A DNA stretch of 64,000 nt from an uncultured Pelosinus sp. (GTDB taxonomy: Bacteria; Bacillota; Negativicutes; Sporomusales; Acetonemataceae), in the NCBI GenBank assembly GCA_900542835.1, contig UQPB01000001.1, forward strand, positions 105,190-169,189. The letters run 5' to 3'. Position 1 is the first letter of the stretch. Each line of letters begins with the position of its first letter. A model generated the notes under the pieces. That model saw nothing but the letters and a program-made list of their open reading frames with translations. It was not told where the DNA came from and made no database searches. Both the position numbers and the translations under genes were made by a program. Below, piece after piece: positions 7,266-15,239 of the stretch.

Positions 7266-8486
7266 TCAATGGCCGGCTCCTAATGCGCCGCTTTGTCTGA
7301 CCTTGGCGATTGCGGCTTCGTCCAGATTCAGCAGCCGCCGCAGAACGTCGTCGTTATGCTCACCCAGCGCCGGCGCGGCCTGGCGTACCGTTGCGGCCGT
7401 CTCGGAGAATTTGATCGGGCAGGCTACGGCTTTCATGCTTTTGCCTGCCGGTGTGGCGATTTCAACAAACATTTCCCTGGCGCCGGCGATGTGCGGGTCG
7501 CTGACAATTTTAGAAATGTCGTTGATCGGCGCGCTGGGGACGCTGTTGGCCAGCAGCGTTGCCACCGCCGCTTCGACTGTGCGGGTCCGGGTCCAGTCGC
7601 TGACCAGCTCTGTCAGCTGTTGATGATTGCTTACCCGGTCGACGTTGTTCTTGTAATCGGGATGTTCGATTAAGTCTTCGCGGCCGATTACCTGACAGAA
7701 CCGCTTCCAGACAGCGTTGTTGCCGACGGCGATGACCACCCAGCCGTCGGTGGCGGGGTAGGAGTCATAGGGGGCGATAAATTCATAGCGGTTGCCGATT
7801 CGCCCCGGTGTTCTGCCTTCCACCAGGTAAATCTGAATAATCGTTTCCATGGCGCTGACAACCGAGTCGACCAGCGACACATCGACGCTTTGGCCGCGTC
7901 CGGTTACGTCCCGTCCCTTCAAAGCAGCCAGAATGCCGATGCAGCAATTAAGGCCGCCGAGGATGTCACCCATGGCTGTGCCGCTGCGCGTCGGCGGTGA
8001 ATCCGGCCAGCCGGAAACGCTCATCAGCCCTCCCATCGCCTGGCCGATAATATCGTAGCCGGGCCGTTCCCGGTAGGGGCCGTACTGGCCGAAGCCGGAA
8101 ATGGAGGCAAAAATCAGCTGCGGATTAATTTGTTTTAACTCCTCATAGCCGATACCCAGCTTTGTCATTGTCCCTGGCTTGTAATTTTCAATGACGACAT
8201 CGGCCTGTTTGACCATTTCGCAAAACAGCGCTTTCCCGGCCGCGTTCTTCAGGTCCAGGGTAATGCTTTGCTTGTTTCGGTTCATATTGCCAAAATAGGC
8301 GCTGAAGCCATCGATAAAGGGAGGATAGCCGCGCGTGTCGTCTCCCTTGCCGGGCTCTTCAATTTTGATTACTTCCGCGCCCATGTCGCCCAGCAGCATG
8401 CTGCAGAACGGGCCGGCCAACACCCTGGTCAGATCCAGGATCCGCACTCCTGATAGCGCGCCGGTCTGCTTCTGTCCTGATTCCAT
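7266..8486 (-). CDS. Family III (CaiB/BaiF) CoA-transferase
   Basis: 406 residues from ATG 8486, chosen because caaggaggacgaaac lies just upstream; the longer open frame has no ribosome binding site and lies partly in the promoter. The fold signatures are LSGVRILDLTRVLAGPFCSM at the N-terminus, ENYKPGTM, and RPGYDIIGQAMGG, whose Asp is the expected catalytic carboxylate. The family moves CoA between organic acids by a ternary-complex route. As the first gene of the sigma-54 operon it most likely activates the imported acid to its CoA thioester for the downstream lyase; the CoA donor is unknown. Confidence 0.88.
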   Translation of the reverse strand: MESGQKQTGALSGVRILDLTRVLAGPFCSMLLGDMGAEVIKIEEPGKGDDTRGYPPFIDGFSAYFGNMNRNKQSITLDLKNAAGKALFCEMVKQADVVIENYKPGTMTKLGIGYEELKQINPQLIFASISGFGQYGPYRERPGYDIIGQAMGGLMSVSGWPDSPPTRSGTAMGDILGGLNCCIGILAALKGRDVTGRGQSVDVSLVDSVVSAMETIIQIYLVEGRTPGRIGNRYEFIAPYDSYPATDGWVVIAVGNNAVWKRFCQVIGREDLIEHPDYKNNVDRVSNHQQLTELVSDWTRTRTVEAAVATLLANSVPSAPINDISKIVSDPHIAGAREMFVEIATPAGKSMKAVACPIKFSETAATVRQAAPALGEHNDDVLRRLLNLDEAAIAKVRQSGALGAGH

Positions 8487-8551
8487 GTTTCGTCCTCCTT
8501 GTTTGTTGCATTGCCTCGATGTTTTTGTTTGGTTGGCTTGGCAGTATAGTA

Positions 8552-8568
8552 AGCAATTTGCGTGCCAA
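8552..8568 (-). promoter_or_regulatory. Sigma-54 promoter of the CoA-transferase/lyase/transporter operon
   Basis: The reverse strand reads TTGGCACGCAAATTGCT. It has GG and GC exactly 10 nt apart and matches the -24/-12 consensus TGGCAC-N5-TTGC at nearly every position. It lies about 65 bp upstream of the CoA-transferase start and points into it. The activator gene is directly upstream. Confidence 0.88.
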
Positions 8569-8655
8569 TTCTGGCTGAATCGTGAGCAGCAGCGCCGGCT
8601 TAGCGGACTTATTCCGGCTGCCGCCGTTTGAATTAATAGAAAAGCGGTAACAGGC

Positions 8656-8692
8656 AAATAAAAAAAGCGTTTTTTAAAAACGCTTTTTATTT
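8656..8692 (-). terminator. Terminator of the sigma-54 activator gene
   Basis: An AT-rich hairpin with arms around agcgttttt / aaaaacgct and flanking A/T runs, between the activator stop at 8776 and the sigma-54 promoter. The rest of 8693-8775 is very AT-rich without a gene and could hold activator sites. Confidence 0.7.
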
Positions 8693-8775
8693 GAAAAATT
8701 CTATATATTATAATTTTTTATAAAATTATTGCTAAATTTCTAGAACTTTATAATTAATGACAGATCATTGCGGGA

Positions 8776-10182
8776 TCAGTTTTGACGCGGCATGATTGAT
8801 CTGGCCTTGTTATATAGTGTGGCAAGCGATATTTCCAGTTCGGCGGCGATGACCTTTTTTGCCTCCAGGCTTTCGCCGTATTTAGCGAACATCTGCCGGA
8901 TTACCGCTTGCTCGGTGTCCTCGATAATTTTTTTGAGGCTGCCGGCATAACTGACGCCGCCGTTTCTCTCCGGCAAAGGCCGCAGCGATGAAACCTGAGC
9001 GTAGGCCGATTTTGGCAGATGAATTTCGGCAACCGTCTCGCCGTCGCAGGTGTAGGCCGAAAACTGGATGACATTTTTAAACTCCCGGATATTGCCGGGC
9101 CAGTCATAGCAAAGCATCATCTCGTAAGCCGAAGGCAGGAAAGAGACGGTTCGTTTGTTGCGTTTGCCCCATTCGGCCAGAAAGTAATCGGCAAGCGGCG
9201 CCAGATCTTCTTTACGGCTTCGCAGGCTGGGCAGCTCCAGCCGCATCGCCGACAGGCGATAGTAGAGATCCTCGCGGTACTTGCCGGCGTTGGCCATTGC
9301 CAGCAGATCGCGATTGGTGGCGGCGATGACCCGGATATCGACTTCCTCTTCGGTCGTTTCACCGACCCGCCTGATTTTTCGTTCCTGCAGCACCCGCAGC
9401 AGCTTGGCCTGCATGTCATAAGGCAGGTCGGCAATTTCATCCAGCATAATCGTGCCGCCGTCGGCCATAGCGAACAGACCGGCCTTGCCGCCCTTTAGGG
9501 CGCCGGTGAATGAGCCGCTCGAATAGCCGAACAATTCGCTTTCCACCAGTGTTGAGTTCAATGTCGAGCAGTTCACGGCAATAAACGGTTTGGCGGCGCG
9601 GGAACTGGCGTTGTGAATGGCTTGCGCGAACAACTCCTTGCCGGTGCCGCTTTCACCGGTAATGAGAATATCCTCTTCATAACCGGCCATCCGTTTGGCG
9701 AGAGCGACTGCTTTCTTAAATTCGCCGGAAACGCCGACCGCGTCCTGGAAGGTATAGCGAGCCTGATACAGACTATCGACAGTGGCTTTTAACTCGCGAT
9801 TCTTCTGGGCGTATTTCTCCAGTTCTTTTGACAGCCGTTTGATTCGGGCAATGCTTTTGACAACAGAAATGCCGCCGATCACTGTGCCGGACAGCCGGAT
9901 CGGCGCCATATCGACCACATATTCGGCGTTTCCCTCCTGGCGGTAGATACCGAGCTGAGCGGTGCCGCTCCTGGTAACCTGCGGCAAGACACTGCCGGGA
10001 CGCACCTGCGACAGTGATTTGCCGACAATATCATCCCGCTTGAGCCCGGATATCCGTAAATAGCCGTCGTTGACATAGCGAACGATCGCATCGGTATCGA
10101 TGATCAGAATGCCGTCATATACGGCCTCGATTAAGCTGACCGTCGCATTGGCGGCGCTGAAAAACTCGTCGATTGGCTTCAT
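8776..10182 (-). CDS. PAS-containing sigma-54-dependent transcriptional activator
   Basis: 468 residues. The N-terminal PAS sensor (about residues 15-115) and a short coiled linker are followed by the AAA+ domain, with Walker A GESGTGKE, the sigma-54 contact loop GSFTGA and Walker B GTIMLDEIADLP. A Fis-type helix-turn-helix is at the C-terminus (KKVIAAELEISLATLYNKAR). Such proteins hydrolyse ATP to open sigma-54 promoters. It lies between two operons that both start with sigma-54 promoters, so it is their obvious regulator. The ligand sensed by the PAS domain is unknown. ATG 10182 follows ggggag. Confidence 0.93.
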   Translation of the reverse strand: MKPIDEFFSAANATVSLIEAVYDGILIIDTDAIVRYVNDGYLRISGLKRDDIVGKSLSQVRPGSVLPQVTRSGTAQLGIYRQEGNAEYVVDMAPIRLSGTVIGGISVVKSIARIKRLSKELEKYAQKNRELKATVDSLYQARYTFQDAVGVSGEFKKAVALAKRMAGYEEDILITGESGTGKELFAQAIHNASSRAAKPFIAVNCSTLNSTLVESELFGYSSGSFTGALKGGKAGLFAMADGGTIMLDEIADLPYDMQAKLLRVLQERKIRRVGETTEEEVDIRVIAATNRDLLAMANAGKYREDLYYRLSAMRLELPSLRSRKEDLAPLADYFLAEWGKRNKRTVSFLPSAYEMMLCYDWPGNIREFKNVIQFSAYTCDGETVAEIHLPKSAYAQVSSLRPLPERNGGVSYAGSLKKIIEDTEQAVIRQMFAKYGESLEAKKVIAAELEISLATLYNKARSIMPRQN

Positions 10183-10338
10183 GCAAGCTCAACTCCCCGG
10201 TGTTGACATCTGCTGACTGCTGCATTGCGTACCTTGACAACCGTGCAGAAAATCACCTGACGTCCAACTGGCAATTGTGTCAAGATACTAGTTAATTACA
10301 CTTTATCATATTTTAGCCACGCTTACTACTGAGAGTCC

Positions 10339-10399
10339 GTCGCAAAAGTATGGAATGCGGAAGCCGTTGACCACGAAGTATATTATGGATAGTGCAAAC
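10339..10399. repeat. Repeat remnant shared with 44722-44810
   Basis: The words GTCG-AAAAGT, GAATGCGGA-GCC, GTTGACCA and TATGGATAG-CA occur in the same order here and at 44722-44810. This copy lacks the CTCCGTG array seen at the other site. The 10183-10553 gap otherwise contains the terminator listed next and no gene. Confidence 0.55.
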
Positions 10400-10503
10400 G
10401 GCCCGGAGGCGCCAGAGGCAAGGGGCCCGTTACACCCCGCGACCTGCTTCACCTGGCTTAGTGCGTGCGCGGGACTGCCGGATTGACAGGCTAAGCATTG
10501 CCC

Positions 10504-10554
10504 AAACGCGCCCAAAAGCGGCGGCGTATCAAGCCGCCGCTTTTGGGCGCGTTT
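10504..10554 (-). terminator. Terminator after the chemoreceptor-like gene
   Basis: Perfect 21-bp arms starting aaacgcgcccaaaagcgg with a 9-nt loop, directly after the TAA of the methyl-accepting-type gene on the reverse strand. It closes the thiolase/CoA-transferase operon. Confidence 0.75.
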
Positions 10555-11411
10555 TACAGATTGCTTTTTTCCAGACTGCCGGCGCTGCGGTCGAGTTTTT
10601 CGGCCATAGCGTTAATTTGCTGTACGGAAGCGGCAATATGGGCAATTGCCTCTGCTACCTGGGCAATTGCCGTCTCAATCTGCGATGTCTGCCGGTAGGA
10701 GGTAAGGCTGGCGGTTTTAATTTCCTGCATGATGGTCTCCACCTGCTTAATGGAGTCGGCGCTGACTGCCGCCAGCTTGCGGATTTCCCCGGCGACGACG
10801 CCAAAGCCTCTGCCCTGTTCGCCGACGCGGGCCGCTTCGATGGCGGCGTTCAGTCCCAACAGGTTTGTCTGTGACGATATTGTTTTTATCAAGCCGAGAA
10901 CCTGGTCGGTTTCCTGGGCCCGAAGCTGCGAAATGTGCGCCGCATCGGTCAGAGCGTGACTCACCGATGCGATTTCCTCGCTTTGGGCCGATATTTCCTC
11001 GCTGGTGCTTGCCAATGAACTGATGGATTCAGTTAGCGTTGCTGCCATTTCCTTTAAATCATCATAGCGTTCGACCGATTCGGTTATTACTACTGCGCCA
11101 ATAATTGTACCTGCGGGGTCAAACAGGGGAGTGGCCAGCGCAATGTAAGGAATCCCTCTGACCGCTTTATCGACGCGGACAAATATGCGTCGCTTCTGCT
11201 CGATTGCCTGTTTGACAGCGCTGCCTTCACGCAAGGGCTGCCCGGCAGTCAGGTGCAGATCAAGATTTTTGGCCGGCCTGTACAATAAGCAAGTCGTGCA
11301 ATCGGCCAGTGTCACGCCATAGTCGGCGGGAACCAGCTCCTGCAGGTGTGCTAACACATAGCGGTAATGCTCGAGGATGGTCCGGCTGTCCGGCGCGGCG
11401 GCCTCGTTCAT
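10554..11411 (-). CDS. Soluble methyl-accepting chemotaxis-type signalling protein
   Basis: 285 residues from ATG 11411, which follows aaggagttgaaattg; an upstream ATG lacks a good site. No membrane helix is seen. The N-terminal half (about residues 10-130) resembles a PAS/GAF-like sensor with a CTTC pair, and the C-terminal half holds the conserved chemoreceptor hairpin tip (about residues 185-225, INLLGLNAAIEAAR-type motif with G-rich RGFGVVAGEIRKL). The signalling domain is short, as in YfmS-type soluble receptors. It is the last gene of the atoB-atoD-atoA transcript, so it may report on metabolic state or substrate to CheA. The cysteine pair could bind a metal or cofactor; that is speculation. 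Confidence 0.8.
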   Translation of the reverse strand: MNEAAAPDSRTILEHYRYVLAHLQELVPADYGVTLADCTTCLLYRPAKNLDLHLTAGQPLREGSAVKQAIEQKRRIFVRVDKAVRGIPYIALATPLFDPAGTIIGAVVITESVERYDDLKEMAATLTESISSLASTSEEISAQSEEIASVSHALTDAAHISQLRAQETDQVLGLIKTISSQTNLLGLNAAIEAARVGEQGRGFGVVAGEIRKLAAVSADSIKQVETIMQEIKTASLTSYRQTSQIETAIAQVAEAIAHIAASVQQINAMAEKLDRSAGSLEKSNL

Positions 11412-11506
11412 CAATTTCAACTCCTTGTTGGCGGGTTTTACCGAAGGATGTCTGTTGCTTTTGTATTGACCAGAAAGCAACTAAAAGTCTATAATCGTCG
11501 CTTGCG

Positions 11507-12154
11507 CTAGCTGTTCATTACTTTCAGATTGGCGGCCACCTGGTAATCGGCCGCGGTGGCAGTTCTGACCTGCTCCTGGCTGACGCCGGGAGCGAGCTCG
11601 GTCAGCAGCAGGCCGTCGCTGTTACGCTCAAACACACACAGGTTGGTGATAATCAGGTCGACTTCGCCTTTGGCGGTCAGCGGCAGGGTGCACTGTTGGA
11701 GAATTTTTGGCGTGCCATCCTTGGCGGTGTGCTCCATTGCGACAATAACCCGTTGGGCGCCAACGACCAAATCCATCGCTCCGCCCATGCCGGGAACCAG
11801 TTTTCCCGGCACCACCCAGTTGGCGAGGTTGCCCTGCTGGTCGACCTCCAGCGCTCCTAGTACGGTGGCGGCGACATGGCCGCCGCGAATGATCGCGAAT
11901 GACATGGCGCTGTCAAATACGGCCCCTCCCGCCTGAATTGCCACCGGCTTGCCACCGGCATTGACGCAGTCGGGGTCAACAGCGCCGTCAAGGGCTTTCA
12001 GGCCGACAAAGCCGTTTTCCGACTGCAGGATAATATGCACCGATGGCGGGATATAGTCGGCCGCCAGCGTGGGAATGCCGATGCCAAGATTGACCACGTC
12101 GCCATCGCGAAACTCGCGGGCGACACGTTGGGCGATAGTGATTTTGCTATCCAT
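11507..12154 (-). CDS. atoA: Acetoacetate-type CoA-transferase, subunit B
   Basis: 215 residues from ATG 12154, preceded by caggagggaaacgcaa. This start overlaps the end of the subunit A gene by 8 nt, which implies translational coupling. The conserved SENGFVG motif carries the catalytic Glu that forms the CoA thioester. Members of family I move CoA between acetyl-CoA or succinyl-CoA and a 3-keto acid. With the thiolase upstream, acetoacetate is the likely acceptor. The exact acid pair cannot be read from sequence; butyrate-acetoacetate or succinyl-CoA variants are alternatives. Confidence 0.88.
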   Translation of the reverse strand: MDSKITIAQRVAREFRDGDVVNLGIGIPTLAADYIPPSVHIILQSENGFVGLKALDGAVDPDCVNAGGKPVAIQAGGAVFDSAMSFAIIRGGHVAATVLGALEVDQQGNLANWVVPGKLVPGMGGAMDLVVGAQRVIVAMEHTAKDGTPKILQQCTLPLTAKGEVDLIITNLCVFERNSDGLLLTELAPGVSQEQVRTATAADYQVAANLKVMNS

Positions 12155-12827
12155 TTGCGTTTCCCTCCTGGCAGCTTGATTCATCCGGAATAATCATATC
12201 GACAAAGATGCCGGGGGTCATGACCTGATCGGGATCGATTTCGCCGGCCTTGACAATAGTTCTGGCGGCTACGATGACAGTATCGGCGGCTAGTGCCATC
12301 AGCGGGTTGAAGTTGCGGGCGGCGCGGCGATAGAGGAGATTGCCGGCGGTATCGGCGACATCGGCCCTGAGTAAGGCAACATCGGCCCGCAGCGGCGTTT
12401 CCAGCAGAAATTCGCGTCCGTTTACGGTGAGCTTCTGCTTGCCGGTTTCTACAATTGTGCCAATACCGGTCGGGGTCAGGATACCGCCCAGACCGGCGCC
12501 GCCGGCGCGGATCCTCTCCGCCAGCGTCCCCTGCGGCGACAGCTCCACGTCCAGTTCACCGGCATTCATCTGCCGTCCTGTCTCGGGATTGGTGCCGACA
12601 TGAGATACGATTGCTTTTTTTATTAGTTTTGCGACAATCAGTTTGCCGATGCCGCGGTCGGGAAAGCCGGTGTCGTTGCCGATTACGGTGAGATCGCGGC
12701 TGCCTTTGGCCACGATCGCGTCAATCAGCCGTTCCGGCGTACCGACGGCGAGAAATCCGCCAATCATCAGAGTCATCCGGTCGCTGATCCGCTCCAAAGC
12801 GGCTTCAAGTGTTGTTAACTGGGCCAT
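12147..12827 (-). CDS. atoD: Acetoacetate-type CoA-transferase, subunit A
   Basis: 226 residues, the usual length for the alpha subunit. The N-terminal glycine-rich segment (MIGGFLAVGTPERLIDAI) and GGAGLGGILTPTGIGT are family hallmarks. It pairs with subunit B to form the active transferase. It follows the thiolase gene by 15 bp with a good aaaggagg-type site, and its own 3' end overlaps the atoA start. Confidence 0.9.
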   Translation of the reverse strand: MAQLTTLEAALERISDRMTLMIGGFLAVGTPERLIDAIVAKGSRDLTVIGNDTGFPDRGIGKLIVAKLIKKAIVSHVGTNPETGRQMNAGELDVELSPQGTLAERIRAGGAGLGGILTPTGIGTIVETGKQKLTVNGREFLLETPLRADVALLRADVADTAGNLLYRRAARNFNPLMALAADTVIVAARTIVKAGEIDPDQVMTPGIFVDMIIPDESSCQEGNANG

Positions 12828-12842
12828 ACGGGTTCCTCCTTT

Positions 12843-14021
12843 TTAGCTGCGTTCGACGATGGTGGCGACACCCTGGCCGCCGCCGATGCAAAGGGTAGCG
12901 AGACCTAATCGCTTATCTTCCTGGCTCATGGCATGCAGCAGCGTTACCAGAATGCGGGCGCCGCTGGCGCCAATCGGGTGTCCAAGCGCAATGGCGCCGC
13001 CGCGGGTGTTGACCCGGTCCTGCGGGAAGCCCAGTTCGCGGCCTACCGCCAGAAACTGCGCGGCAAAGGCTTCGTTACCCTCAATCAGGTCGATATCGCC
13101 GATCGTCAGACCCGCCCGGGACAGAGCCTGCCGGCTGGCCGGCACCGGCCCCATACCCATAAACGCGGGATCGACGCCGCCGGCGCCATAGGCGCGAAGC
13201 TTTGCCAGCGGCTTAATGCCGAGCGCGGCGGCCTTATCTGCACTCATGATGACAAGCGCAGCGGCGCCGTCGTTGATGCCGGAGGCATTGCCGGCTGTCA
13301 CGGTGCCGTCGCGCCTGAACGCCGGCTTCAGGGCTGCCAGCGACTCAGGCGTGGTGGCGCGGGGATACTCGTCGGTATCGACCGTCAAATTGCCTTTTTT
13401 GCCTTTGACCGTTACCGGCACGATTTCAGCCTTGAACAGACCGGCGGCAATCGCCGCCGCTGCCTTTTGCTGCGACTCATAGGCCAGCTGGTCCTGCATC
13501 TGGCGGGTAATGCCGGCCTGGGCAGCCACATTTTCGGCGGTGATGCCCATATGATAGTCATTAAAAGCGCACCACAGGCCGTCACGGACCATGACGTCAG
13601 TCAGGCGGCCGTCGCCCATGCGGTAGCCCCAGCGGGCTTTGGCATCAAGCAGGTAAGGGGCGTTAGACATGCTTTCCATGCCGCCGGCGACAATCATATC
13701 GGCATCGCCGGCGCGAATGGCCTGGGCAGCCAGATTAACCGCCTTAAGTCCGGAACCGCAGACCTTGTTGATGGTGTATGCCGGTATTGCCGGCGGCAGG
13801 CCGGCGCCGACGGCAGCCTGCCGGGCAGGATTCTGGCCCAGACCGGCCTGGAGGACGTTGCCGAAGATGACTTCGTCGACAGCCGCCGGATCGATTTCCG
13901 CCCGGCTGAGCGCTTCCCGGATCACGACCGCACCCAGTTCAGGCGCGGACAGGGAGGCCAGCGCACCGTTGAAACTGCCGATAGCGGTTCTGACTGCGCT
14001 GGCGATAACTACTTCTCGCAT
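12843..14021 (-). CDS. atoB: Acetyl-CoA C-acetyltransferase (thiolase)
   Basis: 392 residues, standard thiolase length. All three catalytic elements are visible: the nucleophile Cys in NKVCGSGLKAV (about residue 88), His in GHPIGASGAR (about 348) and Cys in CIGGGQG (about 378). It cleaves acetoacetyl-CoA with CoA to two acetyl-CoA, or runs in reverse. It is the first gene of an operon atoB-atoD-atoA-chemoreceptor, 71 bp downstream of a sigma-54 promoter. The ribosome binding site is agaaaggaatgaagcac. Confidence 0.95.
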   Translation of the reverse strand: MREVVIASAVRTAIGSFNGALASLSAPELGAVVIREALSRAEIDPAAVDEVIFGNVLQAGLGQNPARQAAVGAGLPPAIPAYTINKVCGSGLKAVNLAAQAIRAGDADMIVAGGMESMSNAPYLLDAKARWGYRMGDGRLTDVMVRDGLWCAFNDYHMGITAENVAAQAGITRQMQDQLAYESQQKAAAAIAAGLFKAEIVPVTVKGKKGNLTVDTDEYPRATTPESLAALKPAFRRDGTVTAGNASGINDGAAALVIMSADKAAALGIKPLAKLRAYGAGGVDPAFMGMGPVPASRQALSRAGLTIGDIDLIEGNEAFAAQFLAVGRELGFPQDRVNTRGGAIALGHPIGASGARILVTLLHAMSQEDKRLGLATLCIGGGQGVATIVERS

Positions 14022-14091
14022 TGTGCTTCATTCCTTTCTGTTTAACTTGCGGCTGCAGGGTGCCGCAGGTTGACGGTCAGTATATTTACTA

Positions 14092-14108
14092 TGCAACATT
14101 CATGCCAA
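14092..14108 (-). promoter_or_regulatory. Sigma-54 promoter of the thiolase/CoA-transferase operon
   Basis: The reverse strand reads TTGGCATGAATGTTGCA, with GG and GC 10 nt apart, matching TGGCAY-N5-TTGC. It is oriented toward atoB. Together with the site at 8552-8568 it makes a two-operon sigma-54 regulon around one activator gene. Confidence 0.85.
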
Positions 14109-14130
14109 CAGGCGACGCTGGGTTAGGGGT

Positions 14131-14175
14131 AAAAAAAGCAGCCGCCGACTGGAGCGAACGCTCCGTCGCGGCTGC
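14131..14175 (-). terminator. Terminator of the LysR gene
   Basis: Read on the reverse strand, a GC-rich hairpin (arms gcagccg...cggctgc with an inner ggagcg/cgctcc stem) is followed by seven T. It shields the sigma-54 promoter from read-through. Confidence 0.85.
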
Positions 14176-14207
14176 GCCGGCAATTTAGCCGGTGCTGTTT
14201 TTGTATT

Positions 14208-15110
14208 TTAAGGCTCTGCCAGCAGCGCCTGGGTTTGTTGCTGGCAAAGATCAATGAAGGACTGCATAGCCGGCGTCAGCCACTTTTGCCGGTGATACAC
14301 CAACTGCGCCTTGACTTCGACAGGGTCTTCCGCCAGCTTGAGCCGAATCAGCTTTCCCTGGCTGATCTCGGCTTGAACGGCAACCAGGGGCAGAATCGCG
14401 ATTCCCAGGCCGCAGATAGCGCATTGCTTGATCGCGCCGGCGCTCGACAGCTCCATCAGCGAACCCGGTGTACTGTGCCGCCGCTCCAGCATGGACAAAA
14501 TCAGCGGCCGGTAGCCGCAGCCGGGCAGGGTAATGATCAGGCATTCACCGGCAAAATCGGCGGCAGTGATCGCTGGGCGGCAGGCCAGCGGATGCAGGGG
14601 ACTGACAACTGCCGCCATTGTCTCCTCGTGCAGCAGCCGGGCCGTCAGCTCCGGCTGTCTGATGCTGCCGGTCAGCACCAAGGCCAGATCAATTGTATTG
14701 GCCTTTAGCATCGAATACAGATTATCACAGGCCTCGGTATGGATTTTGATTTCAACCAGCGGGTAGCGCTTGCGATACTCCAGCAGGATTTGCGGCAGGC
14801 GGTATACGCAGATGGTTTCGGCGGTGCCGATATTGATTGCGCCGCGGCAATGCTGCGGCGAGATCTCCATCCGGGCCTTTTCACATAATTCCAGAATGGC
14901 CTCGGCCCGCTGCAGAAACTGCTTTCCTTCACTGGTTAAGCGGATGCCGCGCCCGAGACGCTCAAACAGCTTTACCTGCAGCTCGCTTTCCAGACGGCGG
15001 ATCTGGCCGGTAATATTCGACTGGGCATAGCCAAGCTTGACGCCCGCCGCTGTGAAGTTCAGCGTTTTCGCGGCGCAGCGGAATATTTCCAGCTGCCGTA
15101 GTTCCATCAT
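14208..15110 (-). CDS. LysR-family transcriptional regulator
   Basis: 300 residues from ATG 15110, behind ggaggaaatagg. The N-terminal winged helix-turn-helix (LEIFRCAAKTLNFTAAGVKL, then YAQSNITGQIRRLE) and the effector-binding domain are both complete. It is divergent from the aminotransferase-BKACE operon with 129 bp between them, the usual LysR geometry, so it most likely controls that operon and itself. The effector is unknown, probably the amino acid or keto acid handled by the two enzymes. Confidence 0.88.
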   Translation of the reverse strand: MMELRQLEIFRCAAKTLNFTAAGVKLGYAQSNITGQIRRLESELQVKLFERLGRGIRLTSEGKQFLQRAEAILELCEKARMEISPQHCRGAINIGTAETICVYRLPQILLEYRKRYPLVEIKIHTEACDNLYSMLKANTIDLALVLTGSIRQPELTARLLHEETMAAVVSPLHPLACRPAITAADFAGECLIITLPGCGYRPLILSMLERRHSTPGSLMELSSAGAIKQCAICGLGIAILPLVAVQAEISQGKLIRLKLAEDPVEVKAQLVYHRQKWLTPAMQSFIDLCQQQTQALLAEP

Positions 15111-15239
15111 CCTATTTCCTCCAATCAATCTGCCGGAGTGATCGATTTAATATAAAACGGTCATTTTTACTGTCCTTAGCTTCATGATATAGTGAGATTA
15201 GCCAGTGTGTCTACTCAATTTGAGGAGGAGGGTTAGACC

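Noticed and set aside
12933..14045. 370-codon frame antisense to the thiolase
   Set aside because: The thiolase catalytic residues are intact on the other strand, and the frame runs into the operon leader.
15130..15239. Sigma-54 promoter before the aminotransferase operon
   Set aside because: No GG-N10-GC pair in the right orientation; a LysR-controlled promoter is more likely.
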